Of a stretch of 22,777 nt of DNA, positions 1-8,933 are shown piece after piece. Each line of letters begins with the position of its first letter. Within the stretch, counting starts at the first letter, position 1. Below the pieces are notes generated by a model. It was not told the DNA's origin. It ran no database searches and worked only from the letters and a program-made list of their open reading frames with translations. The translations under genes were made by a program, and so were the position numbers. The stretch comes from Chara braunii (taxonomy: Eukaryota; Streptophyta; Charophyceae; Charales; Characeae): assembly GCA_003427395.1 (NCBI GenBank), contig BFEA01000959.1, forward strand, positions 319,360 to 342,136. Reading direction: 5' to 3'.

Positions 1-355
1 AAATCATGTGCCAAAAAAAAAAAAAAAACGATCTTGTATTTATTTTTTGCCTGATGATTAACATGATTGTGCTGACTATTTTTTTGGATAGTATTCCTTG
101 ATTGAATTAGATTCTTTTTAACTGATGTTCTCCTGATTTTGAGTGATTGCTTGCAATGATTTCTTTTGTGCAATTCCTATCCGTTAGTATGTCCTTTGGT
201 ACATAGTCGCTTCCCTTAACGATGATCTTAACCACGATCAGTATTATTTTTTCGATTCCATATATTCGTGAGTCCAATATTGGATATCTCAGATAGGTTT
301 CCTAATCTTGTTTCTAAATTTCAATTTCAAAAGTTGTCTCATATAGATTTCCCAA
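1..355. other. AT-rich stretch, no gene seen
   Basis: AT-rich sequence with short homopolymer runs, including an A-run near the left edge. Short open frames here are not protein-like and match nothing I recognise. No repeat shared with the rest of the window was noticed. Confidence 0.5.
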
Positions 356-485
356 TTTTTTTTTTTTTTTTAATAGGGGCCCAGTGCCCAAGGCTGATAT
401 TTCCAATAGGAAGATTGAGGTCGGGGTCCTCACAGTCTACCCGGAGTAACTGAAATTATCATGTTGAGGACCGGGCTCAGCGCCC
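356..485 (-). repeat. Poly(T)-led retroposon 3' end (divergent copy)
   Basis: A run of 16 T (356-371) is followed by about 110 bp ending in a block like the core found elsewhere (GAGGACCGGGCTCAGCGCCC at 465-484). Read on the minus strand this is a retroposon 3' end with a poly(A) tail. It is the most diverged member of the family and has a different spacer between core and tail. No target-site duplication was found. Confidence 0.5.
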
Positions 486-1199
486 TTTAAACAACGTCAA
501 TGATGCATGAAACTTAATGATGAAAACAACCTCTTCAAACCTCTATCGATTGCCAGATAAAACATGACACAACTAGTTGTTTTATATTTAAGTCTTTTCT
601 CTACCAAACCAAGACATATCCACCAATGATAACTTTGAAAAACGGAAAGGGTCAGGGAAGTAATATTGAGATTTGAGGGAATCGTCTGCATGAAGTGAGA
701 ACCAGTCCCTAAATTCCAGATGGAAGTCCCTCTTGAAAAGGACTTTTGTCCCTGTTCCTCCTGGCCACTTTGCCTCACCCAGACCTCCGCCCTCGTCCCT
801 CCCCAGCCAATCTCTTTCAAATTCTCGAATATAGTTTTGGATTTTTTTTTTTTTTGAAGCATATTTAACTTAACTTTGAGTTTTGCCCATTGAGAACGAA
901 TCTTTGTGTGTAACATTTGTATTATAATGATTTTGTTTCCTTAATATCCAGTCTGACTTTTTCTCTTTCATGAACTTTCAATTTTTAAAAGTATGTTCTT
1001 ACAAATTTTGCAAAAAAATATCAATCCTTTTGCTAAAAGTTCTCAAACTGCGGTTTGAGAATCGATTCGAAAATCCGTTTGGGGATATCAAAATCTATTA
1101 TTTATAGGTTTTTTTTCGCTTGGTAAATAGAAGGTTTCTGAACTTGAATCCAAATTTCGTGTCTTGAGGAATTTTCGATTGGGTACCCATTTCTTTTTT
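486..1199. other. Non-coding stretch, no gene seen
   Basis: Mixed AT-rich sequence with a poly(T) run near 841-855. A 139-codon minus-strand open frame (497-916) crosses the poly(T) run as poly-lysine, has biased, non-domain-like composition and matches no family I know. I treat it as chance. Confidence 0.45.
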
Positions 1200-1745
1200 G
1201 CTGTTTGCGGGCCAGGTGTTTTGAGGATGTGTGGTACCTAGGTTGGGGGGGATGGTTTATGGTTGTTAAAATTGCGTCCTGTTGGTGAGGAGGGCTAGCT
1301 GGTGGGATTGGGTTAGGGCATAGCCGCAACTGAGATGGTGACTTAGCTGTTATAAGTCTTGCCGGAGTGAGGTAAGAGGTTAGTGGGGTTGGTGTTGCCA
1401 CTGTTGCGCGTATTAGGGTGAGGGTTTTCACCTGATCTCTGTCATTCCTCCTCTTGCGAACTATGGGTGGAGGAGGTCGGCTCGTCTTAAGAGGAGCAAT
1501 GTGTTGAGGAAGATGTTCGTTATGTAGTTGTGGTTGATGTTCTCATCTCGCGAACTATGTGGTGGAGGAGGTCAACTCGTCGGGGGATGAAGAAGAGTAG
1601 GGGGTTGGAGGGAGGAGAGATGATGGTTCCTTTGATTGTCGCTGGCTCGTTAAACCCATTCAAAGTTTATTTCTGGGACTACTTATATTCTTCTTCTTCG
1701 AACTATGTGGTGGAGGAGGTCGGCTCGTCGAAGGAAGATGAATAG
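1200..1745 (+). repeat. Dispersed retroposon body fragment with three copies of a 30-bp motif
   Basis: Three copies of a motif beginning CGAACTATG and ending GGCTCGTC or AACTCGTC lie at 1457-1486, 1551-1581 and 1699-1729. The block 1491-1620 is closely similar to 11932-12060, including GGGATGAAGAAGAG and AGGGGGTTGGAGG. The stretch 1270-1390 matches the reverse complement of the tandem repeat at 18092-18415 (shared word AAGTCTTGCCGGAGTG). It therefore looks like a 5' or body fragment of the retroposon family. No poly(A) tail follows it. The small open frames inside are not domain-like. Confidence 0.6.
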
Positions 1746-1847
1746 TTGAAGTTTGTTTTCAACCATTATGGGATTGGGTTATGTTATTTGTCTACTGTTT
1801 TTATCTTCCTGGAGGTACCTGGTCTCAAGCTAGGTCCATGTACATCC

Positions 1848-1878
1848 AGGGTCCAGCGTTTTACAAACGCTGGACCCT
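1848..1878. other. Perfect 14-bp hairpin with 3-nt loop
   Basis: The left arm AGGGTCCAGCGTTT (1848-1861), the loop TAC and the right arm AAACGCTGGACCCT (1865-1878) form a perfect inverted repeat. The inner word GGGTCCAGCG also occurs in the retroposon 3' core at 3146-3155. It may be an RNA hairpin, a small foldback, or a rearranged piece of that core. Confidence 0.8.
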
Positions 1879-1919
1879 CACGAACAACAAATTTTGACGA
1901 AATGGCAGTTTAGTGCTCT

Positions 1920-1939
1920 GCTCTTGGTCACACAAGAGC
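1920..1939. other. Short hairpin, 7-bp stem
   Basis: GCTCTTG (1920-1926) pairs with CAAGAGC (1933-1939) across a 6-nt loop. It lies 42 bp after the stronger hairpin at 1848-1878. No function can be assigned. Confidence 0.45.
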
Positions 1940-1949
1940 TTGGTATCAC

Positions 1950-2470
1950 CGTCCTACCACTAACCTTCTCTCCCCCAACCTCTTTTTTCGTCCCCCCCAA
2001 TCATCTAATCATCTTTTCTAACCCTACCACTACCCCCTCCTCCTACCTCCCTCTTCACTCATCTTCCACAACCTTTTTCTGTCCTCTCCTCCCCACTCAC
2101 CATCTTCTACCAATCTCATTTACTCCTCTCCACCTTTTTTGTATCCTTCTCTCTCATTCTACCACCCTCCTCTCCCTCTTCCCCCCCTTAACTACAACCA
2201 CATCACTTCCCCCCCTTCACTCTTTACTTTTTTTTTCTCTCTCACCTATTCCTCTCTTCTCTCCTTCACTTTTTCATCCTCCTCCCCCCCAACTTCATTT
2301 TTTTTTTTTTTTTTTTTAATCTTTCTTTTGATTTATATTTCCTTCTTTTTTAACTTTTTCCAAAAATTCGAATTATCTTATTCCCCACCTTCTTTTCTCA
2401 TTGTCTGATTACTTCACCTTTTTTTTTTAATGTTGAAAATTTAAATTTTTTTGTTGCACCCTCAAATCTG
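1950..2470. repeat. Pyrimidine-rich, G-depleted low-complexity tract
   Basis: The plus strand is almost only C and T with scattered A. From 1950 to about 2300 I count roughly three G. The tract ends in long T runs (around 2298-2317 and 2420-2430). Open frames across it (1894-2319, 2139-2408) are Pro/Ser/Leu/Phe low complexity and are not genes. It could be the eroded leader of a retroelement or simple-sequence expansion. Confidence 0.75.
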
Positions 2471-2500
2471 ATTAGGAGTTGGTCATTCTTGCTTTCGATA

Positions 2501-2695
2501 CACATTTTGACCCCATGATGATAACGAAGTGCTACCGAAATTTTATGTTTTTTCTCTTACTTAGTCTTTTTCAGCACATTTTGACCCCTTCGGGGTAGCA
2601 AAGTGCTGGCAAAATTTTCTAATTTTTACTTAGTCTTTCTTCTTGACGGCACACTTCGACCCCATGGGGGTAACGAAATGCTACCAAAAGTTAAA
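2501..2695. repeat. Tandem repeat, ~75-bp units, each forming a hairpin
   Basis: Three units start at about 2501, 2575 and 2650. Each has CACATTTTGACCCC (or CACACTTCGACCCC), a short loop, then GGGGTAGCAAAGTGC or a variant, then a T-rich spacer with CTTAGTCTTT. The two halves of a unit are imperfect inverted repeats, so each folds into a hairpin. A fourth unit lies at 3738-3780, separated by retroposon and MITE insertions. Confidence 0.75.
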
Positions 2696-2714
2696 AAAAA
2701 AAACAACACTTAGT

Positions 2715-3035
2715 TGTTTTTTTATTTTTTTTTATTTTTTTTTTAACAAGGCCCTTGTACAAGGCCTCTATCCTGGTGGTGGTAAGAGAATCACCGAGAT
2801 TGAGATTCTGCCTGGCGGGCCGCTCCATCTATTGGTGGGGAGCATCACCTGCTGAGAACCGGGCCCAGCGTCCCATGAATTATAGTCCATCATTGAAGGT
2901 GACGCCATTGAGCTGGAAACCAGGTCCAGCATCCCATATCTATTTTTTTTTCTTCCTACCTCTCCTGCAGCAACGCCGGGTACTGGGGGGGAGATCCACC
3001 AGGGGGCACCAGTGGGATCTCCCTCCATCCACTAG
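2715..3035 (-). mobile_element. Poly(A)-tailed retroposon 3' region, compound
   Basis: An interrupted T run (about 2717-2744) leads into a block that reads on the minus strand as a retroposon 3' end. The core GCTGAGAACCGGGCCCAGCG lies at 2851-2870. A second core, GCTGGAAACCAGGTCCAGC, lies at 2912-2930. Further right (3000-3020) is GGGGGCACCAGTGG, which recurs at 3198-3212. The tail-proximal part resembles 12890-13015 (shared word CAAGGCCTCTAT), which defines a subfamily. The insertion separates the hairpin repeats at 2501-2695 from the unit at 3738. Confidence 0.6.
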
Positions 3036-3094
3036 CGCCTGCCCTCCACCTGCTATCCTCATGGCGTACGGAGTCTCATATACAGAAAAAGGAA

Positions 3095-3216
3095 TTTTTT
3101 TTTTTTTTTAACATCTTGAGAGTGGCGCCATTGTGCTGGAAACCGGGTCCAGCGTCCCCTATCCTATCCGTTCTTCGAAACCTAGCCAGCAGCAGCCGGG
3201 GGGCACCAGTGGAGCT
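3095..3216 (-). mobile_element. Poly(A)-tailed retroposon 3' region, second copy
   Basis: Fifteen T (3095-3109) are followed by GTGGCGCCATTGTGCTGG and the core GCTGGAAACCGGGTCCAGCG (3135-3154). GGGGGCACCAGTGG then recurs from 2877-3035 in the same order. The two neighbouring blocks are copies of one sequence type in the same orientation. Confidence 0.6.
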
Positions 3217-3239
3217 TAACACTTGGTTTCTCTTCAACC

Positions 3240-3243
<4 letters not shown>

Positions 3244-3271
<28 letters not shown>
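3244..3271. repeat. Poly(T) run, 28 bp
   Basis: An uninterrupted T homopolymer. It resembles the tails that lead the retroposon copies, but no 3' core follows it, so it may be an orphan tail or a truncated insertion. Confidence 0.8.
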
Positions 3272-3334
3272 GACCTTTCTGAAAATTATCATTTGCGGCA
3301 TTATAAAACTTAGTGTGCTTCTCTTAGTCTCTTC

Positions 3335-3719
3335 CTACGTAGCACCGTGTTCGCGTTCGGAGGAGAACGCGAACATGTTCGCCCGAACGCGAACAAGCGC
3401 CCAAAACCCTCCGAACGCGAACATAAAAAATATTAAAAAGAAAAACAAAGTTCTCAAACAATTTTGAACAAAATATATGTTATGTAAAATAATAAAACAA
3501 GCAACGTTTGCCTTGGAGTCATGTTCAAATTCTCAGCCAATCATGAGTTAAAAATCAAAAACCGAAAAAAATATATATATATATATATATATATTTTTAA
3601 TTTTTTTTACGAAAAAAAAATTGTTAGCGACCTGTTCGCACGAACATGTTTGCGACCTGTTCGCGCGTTACGTTCGCGCGAACATGGAAGGGTGTGAGCA
3701 CGTTCGCCGTGCTACGCAG
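3335..3719. mobile_element. MITE-like element, 385 bp, 8-bp target-site duplication
   Basis: The left end CTACGTAGCAC and the reverse complement of the right end (CTGCGTAGCAC) match at 10 of 11 bases. The ends are flanked by the direct repeat GTCTCTTC at 3327-3334 and 3720-3727. Inside both ends are clusters of GCGAAC/GTTCGC words on both strands (3345-3423 and 3632-3710), around an AT-rich centre with an (AT)n run. There is no coding capacity. An 8-bp duplication fits hAT-type non-autonomous elements, but the superfamily is uncertain. It is inserted inside a unit of the hairpin tandem repeat, so it is younger than that repeat. Confidence 0.75.
3571..3594. repeat. (AT)12 microsatellite
   Basis: Uninterrupted AT dinucleotides in the centre of the 3335-3719 element. 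Confidence 0.95.
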
Positions 3720-3737
3720 GTCTCTTCTTCCTCTTTG

Positions 3738-3780
3738 CACATTTTGTGACCCCGTTGGCGTAGGAAAATGTTGCCAAAAA
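3738..3780. repeat. Fourth unit of the hairpin tandem repeat, split by a MITE
   Basis: CACATTTTGTGACCCC, a spacer and TAGGAAAATGTTGCCAAAA correspond to the units at 2501-2695. The T-rich spacer that should precede it (CTCTTAGTCT) lies at 3321-3330, on the other side of the element at 3335-3719. Confidence 0.65.
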
Positions 3781-3981
3781 TTCTAAAAAAATAAGTATTC
3801 TTTCTCTTCTCACCTTTTGCTTATTTCTTTCTTTCTTTATTTTTATTATTATTATTTTTTGATTATTTTTATCTTGAAATTTCAATGTTTATTTTATTTT
3901 CTAACCCCCTCCCCTCCATTGTTATTATTTTATTTTCTTGATTAGGTCGCCGCTACCCTCCCCTAACCACCCGAACCCCGG

Positions 3982-4018
3982 TTAGGGTTTCCTTAGGGTT
4001 TTTCTAGGGTTTAGGGTT
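3982..4018 (+). promoter_or_regulatory. Telomere-word (telo-box) cluster
   Basis: Four telomere-like words lie in 37 bp: TTAGGGTTT (3982-3990), TTAGGGTTT (3994-4002), CTAGGGTTT (4004-4012) and TTTAGGG (4010-4016). These resemble the plant-type repeat TTTAGGG and the telo-box AAACCCTAA, known from plant promoters. They sit about 230 bp before the gag start. They may be leader or promoter sequence of the retrotransposon, or an interstitial telomere remnant. Confidence 0.5.
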
Positions 4019-4245
4019 CTCTTAATCCCCCTACTCCCCCTACTCCCCCGCCTCCTCCTGTCGGGCACCCTGGACCCCAACGGCTCCTCTCCCATCGATT
4101 GGATTCGTGCCACCATCTCACGCGTGACCCGCTGGTCACGGGGCGAGCCAACCCATGACTACCCACTCCGCTCTCGCGGTCCCCTCCCTCTCACCGGTGT
4201 CCCCTGTTCCCATACCACAACCCATCTCTCCCCCCACCTCCCACA

Positions 4246-6279
4246 ATGGCTACCTCTCTTCCTCCACTGCCCATGGACAGGGCTACATCTGAGGAGATCG
4301 TCGAGGCGTCATCCACCTCTCAGGCGTCCACCCACCCGACGGTCCAGGGTCAGCCCTCTATGGACCCGATGGACCTTCGCGTTGTTCTTGCGTCAATCCT
4401 TGCATCTCTGCACGCGCGACTCGATGCGCTTACACCTCTGGAGAGGCATGTCAATGCACTTGCCCTTGAAGTTCACCGCCTCAAGGGTTCTCCTCGTCGC
4501 TCTCCCCACTGCTCTCAAACTCCATCACCTACCGGCTCGGATTCCGGCTCTCCACGACTCCAGGGACGGAGACGTGGCGGTTCGTCCTCCTCCGCAGGCC
4601 AGGCCCAACACTCCCCTTCCGCAGTGGTGAGTGTTGTTGCTGCTCAGACCATACCATCTGTTGCGGCACATCCATTGGTCGCTGCCGCCCCCACCGCCCC
4701 TGCGACTTCGGCCACTGCCGCATGTGCTGTCGCCTAGATACAGATATTTGGCCAGGCAGTTTTATCTACCCACCCTGGTGTTGCTTCCGAACTTCAGGCA
4801 CCGGTCGTGGCACTACGGCCTGGAGTTCTCCATCCTCCCGCTAGGGTACTCTCTCCGCCTCCTCCACCTCCGACCCCGCGCACCCAGCGAGTGGCTATCC
4901 TATAGGCCACCGTGGCGCAACTCCAGGCGGAGATTCCCTCCCTAAGACAGCCTCAACCTTCACAGGCTGCTCACCCTTCTTCTTCTTATACCGCCCCTCC
5001 TACCTTTGTCTTGCCGGCTCGTTTCCCTAGACCGGCTCCCCCCCCTCTACCCTACTACCTCGCTACTCCGGCACAGTTGGCTGCGACTGTTGCCTCCACG
5101 TCTATTGGACTTTTCACCAGCAGTCCCGACTCTCAACCTCCTACCACTTCCAAGTCTGCACCGGCCTCGACATTTTCCCCCGCAGTGCAGGCCCCTTGAC
5201 CTCTCTCCCCTCGTCGTCAGCATAGCGGTCCCACCCTTGTGCGTCTGTTAGACATACCCGACTTCGATGGTACTATGCGTGTGTCGCACTGGTTGCAGGC
5301 TGCCACACGTGCGCTAACACTAACTAATACTGGTCAGGAGTTGTGGTGCTCCACGCTCGCAACTAAATTGTGAGGCAGCTCGGTCTCCGCATGGGAGAAC
5401 TATTATACCCATCGTACTCGCTCAGGTGAGGCTCCCACTCTCGCGGATTTTACCGCGTTCCTCCATGACCGCTACGACACTCTCCACGATGCAACTGACG
5501 CTTTAGATCAGGTCACCCAGATGCAATGGCGAGGGTCCTCCGCACCAGCCAATCTTGAGCATCACATTAGAGTGTTTTAGGACGCCCGGCTCATTTGCGA
5601 TGAGGCACTCCTACCTGAGGTCCTTTTAACCAACAGGTTCGTAGTCAGTCTCCCGACCGACTACCGTATCGAGCTCTGGCGACAGAGCTTCGCCTCCTCT
5701 GAGCAGGCCTACGAGGTTGCTCGACGGTACCAGAAGATGCGGAGTCGCTTCTCCAATACCCCATCTTCTTCGCGATCCACCGCGGCCTCCACCCAGTCAC
5801 GAGACATCACGCGCGATCGATCCTCCTTCGCCGACCGCTTTCGCCGACCAGCTCGACCTGGAATGTCATTCTCTCGGCGCTAAAGTTCTCTAGAGTATGG
5901 CGAGGATGCCTCGGTCGAGCTTGACCCTACCCTTGGGGATGCCCCCGAGGACATCGAGCTCCGAGACGTCATTCAATATCACTTGGATGACGACACTATT
6001 CCCGTGGCCGAGCGCCTGCAGATGGCCATGTCTGCCATAGGCCGTGCACGCAGTCAGTTTGCACAGGCTGGCGCCCACACATCCACAGTTCCTCAGATAG
6101 ACCTCCCGCAGGGTTTTGTCCCTCCTCGCGGAGCTCTATCCCCTGAGGAGCGTGCCATCCTCGAGGTTCGTCGCGGCTGCCTTCGTTGCCGCCAGGATGG
6201 ACACACCTCCTTACGATGTCCATACCATGCCGCCCTCGATCGGCACTACGCTGACATTTCTCGTCATCGCCAATCCTAG
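4246..6279 (+). pseudogene. gag: gag pseudogene (capsid-like region and zinc knuckle)
   Basis: This is the structural protein of the retrotransposon, expected to form the cytoplasmic particle and bind element RNA. The frame opens with ATG at 4246, in a favourable context (CCACAATGGC). A Pro/Ser/Ala-rich N-terminal part is followed by a capsid-like region from about 5245 to 5750, with a tract beginning LPTDYRIELWRQSF near 5653. At 6178-6219 there is a knuckle CLRCRQDGHTSLRC, which fits CX2CX4HX4C. The frame is broken by stops at 4735 (TAG), 4903 (TAG), 5197 (TGA), 5371 (TGA), 5578 (TAG) and 5881 (TAA), yet stays in one register, so decay here is by point changes rather than indels. It ends at a TAG at 6277, with the protease frame (+1) already open. 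Confidence 0.85.
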
Positions 6280-7426
6280 TCCCCCCCGGCCCCGCCCGAC
6301 CAACCCCATCCAGCTAGCCATGGTGCAGTGTACCGCTGAGGCCTCGCACTTAGCCGGTTTTCCGACCACCGAGTCACGATTTGCCTCTTTGGCTACCCCA
6401 CCAGAGGATCCTCAGGACACGACAGACGCAGTTCCCTCTGCCCCGCCGTCTGTCGAGATACTATCTGCCCCACAACAGACCGCCACATCTAGTCCTTCCC
6501 CTCCGAGACTTCGGACGAGTCGCGCCATTTACACAGCCCGTTGTAGCTCTCAACTAGCGACTCGCGATGACGTTGTGTCATCTCTCCTGGATTTAAACAT
6601 TCTTCAAGCTCGTCAGGAGCGACTCACGAGACACGTAAACGTCCTGCGTCGTCTTCTCACTCTGCTCTCTGACCCTGATCGCACCCTCCCCATCATCCCT
6701 ATTCGCTTAGGGACATCTTCGAGGGTGTACCGTGCTTTATGGAACTCTGGCTCGCAGGGAGACTTCGTTCACCCTCGCGTGGTTGAGGAAGCTCGCCTAG
6801 CTACCTCTGGGTCTCACTCTCCTATCTCCGTTACCCTCGGAGATAACAAGACGCAACGCTTCTTCGATCAGACGGTCCCCAACCTCCACTTCTCCCTCAC
6901 CCTCAAGCCATCGGATAGTACCCAGGCGCCTCGGCGCTACTATTTCTCCGCATACTTCGACGTGTTGGAGACTGGGTACAACTTTATCCTTGGCACTCCC
7001 TGGTCTCGCGGGTTCCGTGGCATAGAGGCCGAATGGGTGACTGAGACACTCGTTCTCAAAACGAAGTGTGGTCAAACCCATCGAGTCCCCTTCATTGGAA
7101 CCACGGGCGACACCCCTCCAGACCTACCTCCCCAAAACCCTTGTCCCTATGGATCCCACCCAGACATTGCCTTCACTTCTCCTCGTCAGTTTACTCACTT
7201 CATACGACAGCAGCATGTCACATTCTACTCTGTGAACGTTGTGGATCTTCTTCGCTATGATCCACTCTGTCCCGAGGTTGATCTCATCTCTCTGGAGCCT
7301 GATCCCCCTGACCCTTCCGCCATCTTCGCGGCTCCCATTTCTACATCCACCCATCAGCCTGCGGATACCCCCTCCACGTCCCAAGCCCCTGCGTCGTCGA
7401 CTGTCGAGTCCCCACATATAAAGTGA
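6116..7426 (+). pseudogene. Aspartic protease region of pol (inactive)
   Basis: In functional elements this domain cleaves the Gag and Pol polyproteins. The frame is open for 436 codons from the gag overlap to a TGA at 7424. The part after about 6290 looks authentic: a Pro/Thr/Ser-rich linker, then the protease fold from about 6690 to 7090. The active-site tripeptide, normally Asp-Ser/Thr-Gly, reads Asn-Ser-Gly (AAC at 6743-6745). That is one G-to-A change from Asp and should abolish catalysis. The second-half motif FILGTPW (near 6990) is present. A Pro/Ser-rich spacer leads to the RT frame. Transition from the gag frame would need a +1 shift or an indel near the C-run at 6280-6287; I cannot tell which. 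Confidence 0.85.
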
Positions 7427-8380
7427 GTATCACGACGTTTTCCCCCCGTATTTCTCATACAGCGGGATCCCTCTGATGTGCGGTGTTGAGCATTCATTCC
7501 AGCTCATGCCTGACTATCGTGTCCACCATCAGGCACTCTACCGACTCTCGATTCCAGAGGCGACGAAACTCAAACATCAGCTTGAGGAGCTCCTTCAACT
7601 GGGTTTCATTAAACCCATTAACTCCCCTTGGGGTGCACCCGTCCTCTTCGCTCGCAATGCGGACGAAACTCTTCGCCTTTGCATTGACTACCGTGGCCTT
7701 AACCGTTATACGGTTAAGAACAACTATCTCATGTCTCGCGCGGATGAGCTGTTTGACCGTCTGACAGACAAACTTTTCTTCACGAAGATTGATCTTCGTA
7801 GCGGTTACCACCATACCCTCGTGGCCACGGAGGACCAACCGGAGACCGTCTTTCGATCGTGCTTCGGCCACTAGAAGTTCACGGTGATGTCATTCGGCCT
7901 CGCCAATGCACCCGCCACCTTCCTGACGGCGATGAACGACATCTTTAGGGACATCCTTGAATAATACGTTCTTGTATACCAGAATGACATCTTGGTCTAC
8001 AGTCGTACCTTAGAAGACAATCTCAGAAACCTCCGCGATGTTCTACAGCGCTTACGCAAGCATGACTTTTATGCCAAACTCAGTAAGTGCCGCTTTTCCC
8101 AGCGCAAAGTGGACTTCCTAGGACGTCATGTGTCTGACCAGGGTTTCCACATGGATGATACGAAGATCATTGCTATTACGGAGTGACCCGTCCCCACATC
8201 TGCCCAGCAGCTTCGCAGTTTCCTAGGTCTTACTAGTTACTATAGTAATTTCATCCAGGGATACGCTAGGTATTCCTACGTCCTTACCCCCACCCTCCTT
8301 CGGAAGAACCCGCCGTGATTTTAGACACCCCTCTGCGAGGACGCCTTTCACGCTCTCAAGAAAACGGTGACTTGGGCGCT
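7427..8380 (+). pseudogene. Reverse transcriptase region of pol (inactive)
   Basis: This region would copy element RNA into DNA. Frame 3 carries successive RT blocks: LGFIKPINSPWGAPVLF (about 7602-7652), LCIDYRGLN (7677-7703), KIDLRSGYH (7785-7811), MSFGLANAPATF (near 7887-7922), and the thumb and connection motifs FLGRHVSDQGF and LRSFLGL. The YxDD catalytic box reads YQND (7977-7988). The first Asp of the pair is Asn (AAT), one G-to-A step from GAT. Stops occur at 7872 (TAG), 7962 (TAA), 8184 (TGA), 8316 (TGA) and 8322 (TAG), several exactly where family members have Trp. The start is set by the frame change after the protease TGA, and the frame reads EYHDVFPP just downstream. Confidence 0.92.
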
Positions 8381-8933
8381 GGTTCTTCGCCTCCCCGATT
8401 TTTACCGCCCCTTCATCGTCACCACTGATGCGTCAGATTTTGCAGCAGGAGCTGTACTTTCTCAGGTGTTCCCGTCTCCTCCTGATTTACTTGATCCCCA
8501 TGTTCCTCCTCCCCCCCCCCTCCCGCTGGCTATGCTTCTCGACTGACGCCTATCCTCCCACCACTTCCCTCCACTGACAGTCCTTCCGTTACTTACTCCC
8601 CGACCATTGCGGAGGATGGGACTTTCAAGGCTCGTGTTGGGGATTGCCCGATCGTTTTCTATTCCCATCGGCTATTGTATACCCAGATAAACTATATTGT
8701 CGATGAACGTAAGGTTCTCGCAGTAGTTTATGCTACCTTGCATTGATGTCATTATCTGCACGGGGCGCCCATTCACAGTGCGCACGGACAACTCAGTTGT
8801 CCAGGCGTTCCTCACGAAGCCCAAACTTTTCCCTCGACAGACACGTTAGTGGCGTGACTTATCCGAGTTCAGTTTCACCACTCAGCCCATCAAGGGTGAA
8901 ACAAACCGCGTCGCCGACGCCTTGTCCCGCCGT
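8381..8933 (+). pseudogene. RNase H region of pol (inactive)
   Basis: The domain removes RNA from the RNA/DNA hybrid during reverse transcription. The first catalytic Asp lies in VTTDASDFAAGAVLSQ (GAT at 8427). The frame then moves from 3 to 2 across a run of 10 C (8511-8520). The part containing FYSHRLLY and INYIVDERKVLAVV follows in frame 2. The position normally held by catalytic Glu appears to be Lys (AAG at 8711-8713), again one G-to-A step. A TGA at 8744 replaces a usual Trp. Register returns to frame 3 at the G-run 8762-8765, followed by GRPFTVRTDN (Asp at 8787) and the terminal VADALSRR. Another stop (TAG) lies at 8847. Confidence 0.85.

Noticed and set aside
497-916. A 139-residue minus-strand gene
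   Set aside because: It is partly poly-lysine from a T run, with no domain and no related copy.
1942-1955. Primer-binding site (TGGTATCA, as for initiator tRNA-Met)
   Set aside because: Only the first eight bases fit the usual TGGTATCAGAGC, no LTR end (CA) precedes it, and gag is more than 2 kb away with nested insertions between.
1894-2408. Protein-coding frames in the pyrimidine-rich tract
   Set aside because: The translations are Pro/Ser/Leu/Phe low complexity forced by base composition.
2501-2695. CRISPR array
   Set aside because: The repeats are long, imperfect, internally palindromic and only three or four in number, with no unique spacers and no cas genes, in eukaryotic DNA.
4124-4945. 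Alternative frames 4124-4630 and 4631-4945 as genes
   Set aside because: They are shadows of gag. The true frame is the one that continues to the zinc knuckle.
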